Of a DNA stretch of 11,540 nt, positions 1 to 5,576 are shown piece by piece (the stretch's first letter is position 1; each line of letters opens with the position of its first letter). The stretch lies in the NCBI GenBank assembly GCA_003118195.1, contig BEXV01005687.1, forward strand, positions 4,037 through 15,576, read 5' to 3'. The notes under the pieces are model-generated. The model saw only the letters and a program-made list of their open reading frames with translations, did not search any database and was not told the DNA's origin. Origin of the DNA: Hemicentrotus pulcherrimus (lineage: Eukaryota; Echinodermata; Echinoidea; Camarodonta; Strongylocentrotidae). The position numbers and the translations under genes are program-made.

Positions 1-12
1 GGGGGGGGGGGG
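1..12. repeat. Poly-G block at window edge
   Basis: Twelve consecutive G residues open the window. A 12-base poly-C lies at 1457-1468, on the far side of the LINE fragment. Such runs are often low-quality sequence or assembly artefacts, and I see no function for this one. Confidence 0.8.
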
Positions 13-84
13 AATCGTTGATGCTGATGATGATTAAAAATCTTTTCAAATCACTCAATCAGTAGTGATGGCTTGCATTCCGTT

Positions 85-1297
85 ACCAACTTGAGCTAAT
101 CAAGCACTTTGGATGTATTGTTAGCTTGACTGTTAAATATCATTATTTAGGATTATTGTGAAGGAGGAATACGAATGGTCGATGTTAAAAGGCAAATGTT
201 TAGTTTTAGGCTGAAGTGGCTTGGGATGTTTTTAGATAATACAAAAGGAAGGGTGAAAGAACATTGGTTTGACTGTTTGGGAGGGCTGCATCTACCTAAA
301 TTGCAATTATACTGATTATACTTTAAATCTCCTAAAACTTAGAAATGTCCCACATTTTTACATATAAATCCTACATGCATGGTACCTCATTAAAAAATAC
401 ATATCAGCTGAATGTCAGACACAGAAACATGTCGACGAAAATATTTTATGGTATAATCAAGATATTGTTTTTGAAAAGAAAATGTTAATTTATGAAGACA
501 GGTATAAAAGTGGTATTATATACTTAAATGATATCTTTAAAAATGGTACTTTTGTTTCAGTAAATGAATTATTTATCCGCCTTAAAACTAGAAGAAGTAA
601 ACAATTTTTGATTTTTGACTATACAAAGCTACAAAAATCAATTCAAGACCATAATTTCTCTATCCCCCACTGTTTATTAGGAAAATTAGTTAGGACTGTT
701 AGTCTTCTGACTTGTAAACGGTGGTATAATATGATAAGTTTTGAACAAATTAAAATAAATAAATATTGCTTGTATTGGGAAGATGTCTTGCAGAAGGACG
801 TTAAATGGTACTCTGTTTTTAACAGGAATTTGATAGGGATTAAAGAATTTCGTCTACGTTAATTTAATTTCAAGCTTTTATATAATAAGCTACCAGTTCG
901 TAAAAATCTGTTCAAGTGGGGTCTCTCATACGATGACCTTTGTTTAAAATGCAAAAAGACTGAAGATGTGCTTCATGCTTTCATTTCATGTAAGGCAAAT
1001 GAAACCTTCTTTGAATATTTGAAGGACTTAGTTTTACGCACTTTCAATCTTAAAATAGAGATAGATATTGTTTTATTACTCAAAATGAATTCGCAAACCG
1101 AAATCGATTTGATAATGACGATTGCTTTTTGGTCGATTTATAAAATGATTATTTTTCGTAATAAGTATGGGTATGATAATAAGGATTTGAGTTTGCTTTA
1201 TTTATTTAAGAGAAAAATGACTAACAGAATAGCAATAAACGAACATTTGAAAGTACAAAATATGAAATTTCCTTCGAACTTGCTTAGTTATATTTGA
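85..1297 (+). pseudogene. LINE (L1/Tx1-like) 3' fragment, decayed
   Basis: This is the C-terminal part of a non-LTR retrotransposon ORF2, downstream of the reverse transcriptase catalytic core. Conserved landmarks appear in order. DYCEGGIRMVDV (about 151-186) matches the usual D-Y-x-x-GG-[LI]-x-M-x-D motif. A GRVKEHW...LGGLHL stretch follows (about 247-295). Then come LWYN and GIIYLNDIF (about 446-540), and finally a zinc-knuckle-like C-x2-C-x7-H-x4-C (Cys codons 941, 950 and 989; His 974). The frame changes between about 295 and 302. In-frame stops lie at 365-367 and 860-862, and the coding pattern continues past each of them to 1297. The copy is 5'-truncated at or before the window start and cannot encode a working protein. 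The L1/Tx1-type assignment follows from the C-terminal layout; the exact clade is inference. Confidence 0.85.
941..991 (+). other. Zinc-knuckle-like CCHC motif of the LINE
   Basis: The translation reads CLKCKKTEDVLHAFISC, i.e. C-x2-C-x7-H-x4-C. This is the pattern of the reverse-transcriptase-associated zinc finger at the C-terminus of many LINE ORF2 proteins, thought to act in template RNA/DNA binding. All four ligand residues are intact although the ORF is broken about 80 bases upstream. Confidence 0.75.
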
Positions 1298-1456
1298 ATG
1301 AATAATTTGTGTATTATTGATGTTCCATTGATTTGCTAAATTGTAAGCAAAATTATGTTATTGTTTGAATATTGAATAAACACCTCTAAGAGGCAAAGAG
1401 AAAGAAAAAAATCTGAATTGATACATCCGCTTTTACGTTGTTAATCTTGCTTGATG

Positions 1457-1467
1457 CCCCCCCCCCC

Positions 1468-1500
<33 letters not shown>

Positions 1501-1501
1501 N
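1457..1501. repeat. Poly-C / poly-A / N junction
   Basis: Twelve C are followed directly by 32 A and one ambiguous base. The A run could be the tail of a retrotransposed copy, but the neighbouring poly-C and the N make a low-quality join just as likely. Confidence 0.75.
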
Positions 1502-1524
1502 TTTAATTTATGACGATTTTTTTC

Positions 1525-1660
1525 GGGGGGGCGGGGCGGGAAAAGCACATATTTCATTTTTTTGTCCCGTAAATTGGAAAATTATGCCGAAAATTTGAAA
1601 GGGGGGGGGGTTATCCTCCCAAACCCACACATTAAACAAATTTGAGGGGGAGGGGGTTAA
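1525..1660 (+). repeat. G-rich tract, possible G-quadruplex
   Basis: Runs of 7, 4 and 3 G lie at 1525-1540, a run of 10 G at 1601-1610, and two runs of 5 G at about 1645-1656. The first cluster and the later runs meet the loose pattern of four G-tracts, although the loops are uneven. No coding frame crosses the region. Confidence 0.5.
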
Positions 1661-1823
1661 AGCCCAAAACCAACCCCTGCGTACTTGCCTGCCTTTGCGT
1701 CACTGTGCTCAGAAAAAAAAAACACTTCGCATAAATTACATACGAAATGCCGGGCGACCAATTAAATCCAATGCTGAAGCCATGTGATGACCTGATTACA
1801 GAAGATCAATGATGGAGGGCTGC

Positions 1824-1832
1824 TTTATATAC
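1824..1832 (+). promoter_or_regulatory. Possible TATA box of the multi-exon gene
   Basis: TTTATATAC lies about 30 bases before a stretch (about 1855-1956) that ends in a good GTAAGTG donor and could be a 5' untranslated first exon. TATA-like words are frequent in AT-rich DNA, so position relative to that donor is the only support. Confidence 0.25.
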
Positions 1833-1854
1833 ATTAGGTACACGTATACGTCGG

Positions 1855-1956
1855 AAGTTGAATGATTTTATGTTCGATGTATTTATTGCAGACAACCTTA
1901 TTCAAAAGGGAGAGAACTAAGATTTCTGTGCTAAACACACTTTGGAACAAAAGAAT
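1855..1956 (+). other. Possible 5' untranslated exon
   Basis: The stretch ends at a strong donor (AAT|GTAAGTG, GT at 1957-1958). The next good acceptor is AAAATAG at 2194-2200, just before the candidate start codon, giving a 244-nt intron. There is no long open frame here, which suits a leader exon. The 5' end is a guess. An acceptor-like TTTATTGCAG at about 1884-1893 means it could instead be an internal leader exon starting near 1894. Confidence 0.35.
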
Positions 1957-2200
1957 GTAAGTGTTTTATTGAATGTTTTAATTCATTATACATTTGTTGG
2001 CCTCTAATGAGAGCAATTTTATGACTAGGTAGTAATAATCAAGGATATCGTTTAAGTTATACGATTCTTTGCTTAGCAAATTTTAGCTCAGTAGAAACAA
2101 CCTCAACATAAAGAAATATTAAGGTTTGGTCCTGTCTCTCTTTTTCCAAGTCTCTTTCTTTACTTTTGTTTGGCCCTATCCGTTTTTACGTTCAAAATAG

Positions 2201-2276
2201 CACGATGCCAGAAGGACCAGAGCTAGATGTGGGACAGGAGGGTGAGGATAACCAAACCGAAACAATCGGAATGGAG
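2201..2276 (+). CDS. Candidate first coding exon (ATG at 2205)
   Basis: The acceptor AAAATAG ends at 2200 after a T-rich tract, and the strong donor GAG|GTAAGT ends the exon at 2276. The ATG at 2205 opens 24 codons: MPEGPELDVGQ followed by an acidic, polar run ending IGME. Phase at the end is 0. The peptide is hydrophilic and not a signal peptide. It is the best start for the downstream phase-0 exons because no nearer ATG is linked to a donor in that phase. Confidence 0.5.
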
Positions 2277-5200
2277 GTAAGTATTCATAGATTGCCAAAC
2301 CTTTCACGCGTCTTAATGGTAAACTCTAATGATTATTACAGTATTGGTTTCGCAAACCGACCGAACGCACGCTTATCATCATAGGATATTCATTCGCAAT
2401 TCATTACTGAAAGCCAGTACCGCTGTATTCATTTCATTTGGCGTTGTATCAAGTGTTATAGTACGTATATACTTTACGTCAGTATTTGCAACAAACGTCG
2501 ATTGTAGCAATGGTCTGTTTGTTCAATTACTTGACAAAGAGTTAGACGTATGGTCACGAAACTATCGACTATCGTACAAGGAACTATAGGCAGGGATCAG
2601 TTCTTTTCTGCATATATGTATTTTGTTTACAAGTAAAACAAATGCCTATTTTCGCATTTACCGAAACATAAAGAAGAGGATAGTGTATTTTTGGACTTGC
2701 CTACAAGGCTACAAGGCTGCAATATTAAACATACTCAAGAATAAGAAAATGTTTTTTAATCTTTAATGAGTTATTGATCAAAATAATGACAGGTTATTAT
2801 GTGTGGGCGGAAACGTGTTTTGTGTGCACGGTGCGTGTGCGCGTGTGTGAAATGCGTGTGTTGGTCTGCATGTGTTGTTGTGTGTCTGTCTGCGGGTATT
2901 TTTTTGTGTGTGGGTGTCTGTCTGTCTACGTTGATGCTGACTTGTTTAGAATACAACGAACGTTTCAAATATGTTCTTAACATTCCAAGGAGATGTTATA
3001 CGCAGCACAATCTACTCTAGAAAATGCACAAGATAGAAGAATCTGGGCTGAAGAATATCATCTGAAGTTGATTACTAAAAGTTTTCAGTACAAGGTTAGT
3101 CCTTTTTTCGAATTAGTGAAGTTTTTCTTTTTATAAAAAACCTATTACAGTATTTACCTCTGGAACCTATTCAAACTTTCCAATCCAATATTCCAATCCA
3201 ATCCAGGTATTGAAAAAGCACCAATAGCTAGTTGCTTAATCAAAAGCGCTGACGAAACTGAAAAACTACACAAAAAGTCTGTTCATGATTTTACCTGTTT
3301 AAATAACACAAATAAATTATCAAATTATTAAGAAAAATATTTTTAAAAAGACAAAACATTCCAAACTTTAGTTGTAGAAAATATAAGATTTCTTTCAAAT
3401 TTAAATAAGCATATCATTTAATTTATTGCATATAACAAACTTGACCCTATAAAATCAAAGCAAAATCGTTTAAAATTATGCCTACAAATTAAGGTTTGTA
3501 TTTTTAGGTACGAAATGGAGTCGCTTTATATAACTACTAAGTTTTGGGTCTTAGAAAAAGATCGTATTCGTTTTTCATGAATAAAATGTAAACATTAATA
3601 AAATCCTGATTAGATCGAACAACATATCCACATTAAAGCCCGAATTAAGTAAATCAGTTTTTTCCTCTCTCATCTGAATGAATTCTTCACAAAAGTTCGG
3701 AGGTACACCTGATGCCATACACATAGTGACATCGGATGATACTGCGGTAAGACTCATATTATTTTCTCAGCTTAATGCTAACTCCAATCAAAACAACTTG
3801 TTTCCTAGTTCTTTTCTTGGTCCGAGTAATTTGAAAATAATTCAAATATCAAAAGTTATGAATAACATTTTGAATTTAAGAGGGGTTTGTCAATGTTCAG
3901 GATTTGTTAAAACATTTTTTAAAAGCCCTATCCGCCCAAATACACATGTCTAGGGGTGGTGTTTTTTTTTTTTTGGTGAATGATCGGGGCAAAATTCAGG
4001 AAATCTCATAGGAAACAGATGGGTTGGTAAGGCTAAATTGCCATCTTCCCTCCCCATTAACTATATTTTTTTGCTTTAAAAAGGAACGCCTTTGAACACT
4101 GTTAAAAAAGAAAAAAAAAGTCTACACATTTTATCGTAACGGGGTTAGGCAACGTTAGATCATCATTCACACATTGCTTTGGTGATTTTCTAAATTTCGG
4201 AGAGGCGAAATTCTTAAAAATTTGCACCCCGTCCCCCTGAATCAACGACCACAATTTCACTTTACATCCTTTTAAAAATGTGACTTCTTTAGCATTATTT
4301 GTAAATGCCCGGTGGAATTCATGCCCATATAATACAGTTTACCAGGAACTTGAATGCGAAGGAGCGTAGCGACCGAGTGTCAGATTTCTTAAATAGTGAC
4401 ACTTTGCATGCTAGACGACTTTCGGAGCCATAACAGTGTTTTATAACACGACTTGACTACTTTGTATATATTGCATTCCAACCCGTCATATTTCGGAGTC
4501 CCCCTACCCTAACCAAGGATTGCCGCCCCCACTCTTCACATCTTAATATTACAATGAATATCATGGGAAGGGAACAAAGTTATTTCTTTTCAAGTAGCAT
4601 TCACTGTTTTCAGATTTCTAATCCAAACATTGCCTAAGAGAAGTGATACAAATTCACAAAATATCTAAACATAAATATTCTCGTTTATAAACTTTAGATG
4701 CTGGTTAACAAGTTGAGGGAAACATTTGAAGCCGTAGAAATGGGAAGAATCACCGAAGATGAATACTTTTTCGAGCTCATGACACCTAACTTCTATTACA
4801 CGGTAATTTATGTCAATTATTTTAATCGTGTCTAAAACTTGCTATAAAGCAATTATATTTATATGTTACTGTCTTGCTTGAAGATAAATAAGACTTCCAT
4901 CGTCATCGATTAATGAATGTGAAATTCACAAAACAAATTATTGTATAAAGAAAAATATTCAAACGTTGTCAAAAATTCAATCCTGTTACTGACAATATTT
5001 ATTTTGCATCCACCAGTTTAGTTTTTTGAAATACATTTCGATCTTTATTCATTATGATAAAGGCTGGTTGTTATTTGATTTTGATATTTCAGTGACTCGT
5101 AAGATAAAGGGTAACCATCATTTGTTATCTTTATAATAAACAGCTCCGTACAATTTTAAAGGAAAGATGAATAATTGTTTATGCATATGAAACGCAAAAA

Positions 5201-5543
5201 AAAAAAAAAAACTGCACCTTTAACAGAGCAGATTCTATCTGCCTGTCCTTATACATACCGACGGGCTTTAAAATGTCTTCAAACTTGGTTATCAATTTCA
5301 ATTGTTTTTCTCCATGATTTATACTCTATTAAAGTCGGGAAATTACCGTCCTCCGGAACAAGCGCAGACGACCTTGTTGGCGTTGTTACAAACTTTCCAA
5401 TATGAGGTAATGTCCAATTTCAATCACATTCTATTCTTTTTTGTAATGTACGTACTAAAACGTAATTGTTACATAAATAAAGTATAATGATAATAATAAT
5501 AAAAATATCAATGATAATAATGATATCCATAATGATATTAATC

Positions 5544-5576
<33 letters not shown>

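Larger units (their letters stand above)
1298..1854. other. Non-coding low-complexity stretch with assembly gap
   Basis: No gene is visible. The left part may be the LINE 3' untranslated tail, including AATAAA near 1375. It is followed by poly-C (1457-1468), poly-A (1469-1500) and a single N at 1501. From 1502 to about 1690 the sequence is G-rich, with pyrimidine-poor blocks that look like a dispersed low-complexity repeat. Confidence 0.6.

Noticed and set aside
2771..3020. Open frames on both strands across the TG-rich region
   Set aside because: They are translations of a degenerate TG simple repeat (Val/Cys or His/Thr rich) with no domain signal.
5093..5111. Strong acceptor followed by a short segment and GGTAAC donor
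   Set aside because: In the required phase it starts with a stop codon, and it would break the phase-0 series.
5175..5487. Two open frames starting with a poly-Lys run or with MFFSMIY
   Set aside because: One is driven by a poly-A block. The other contains exon C in frame but extends through its splice sites.
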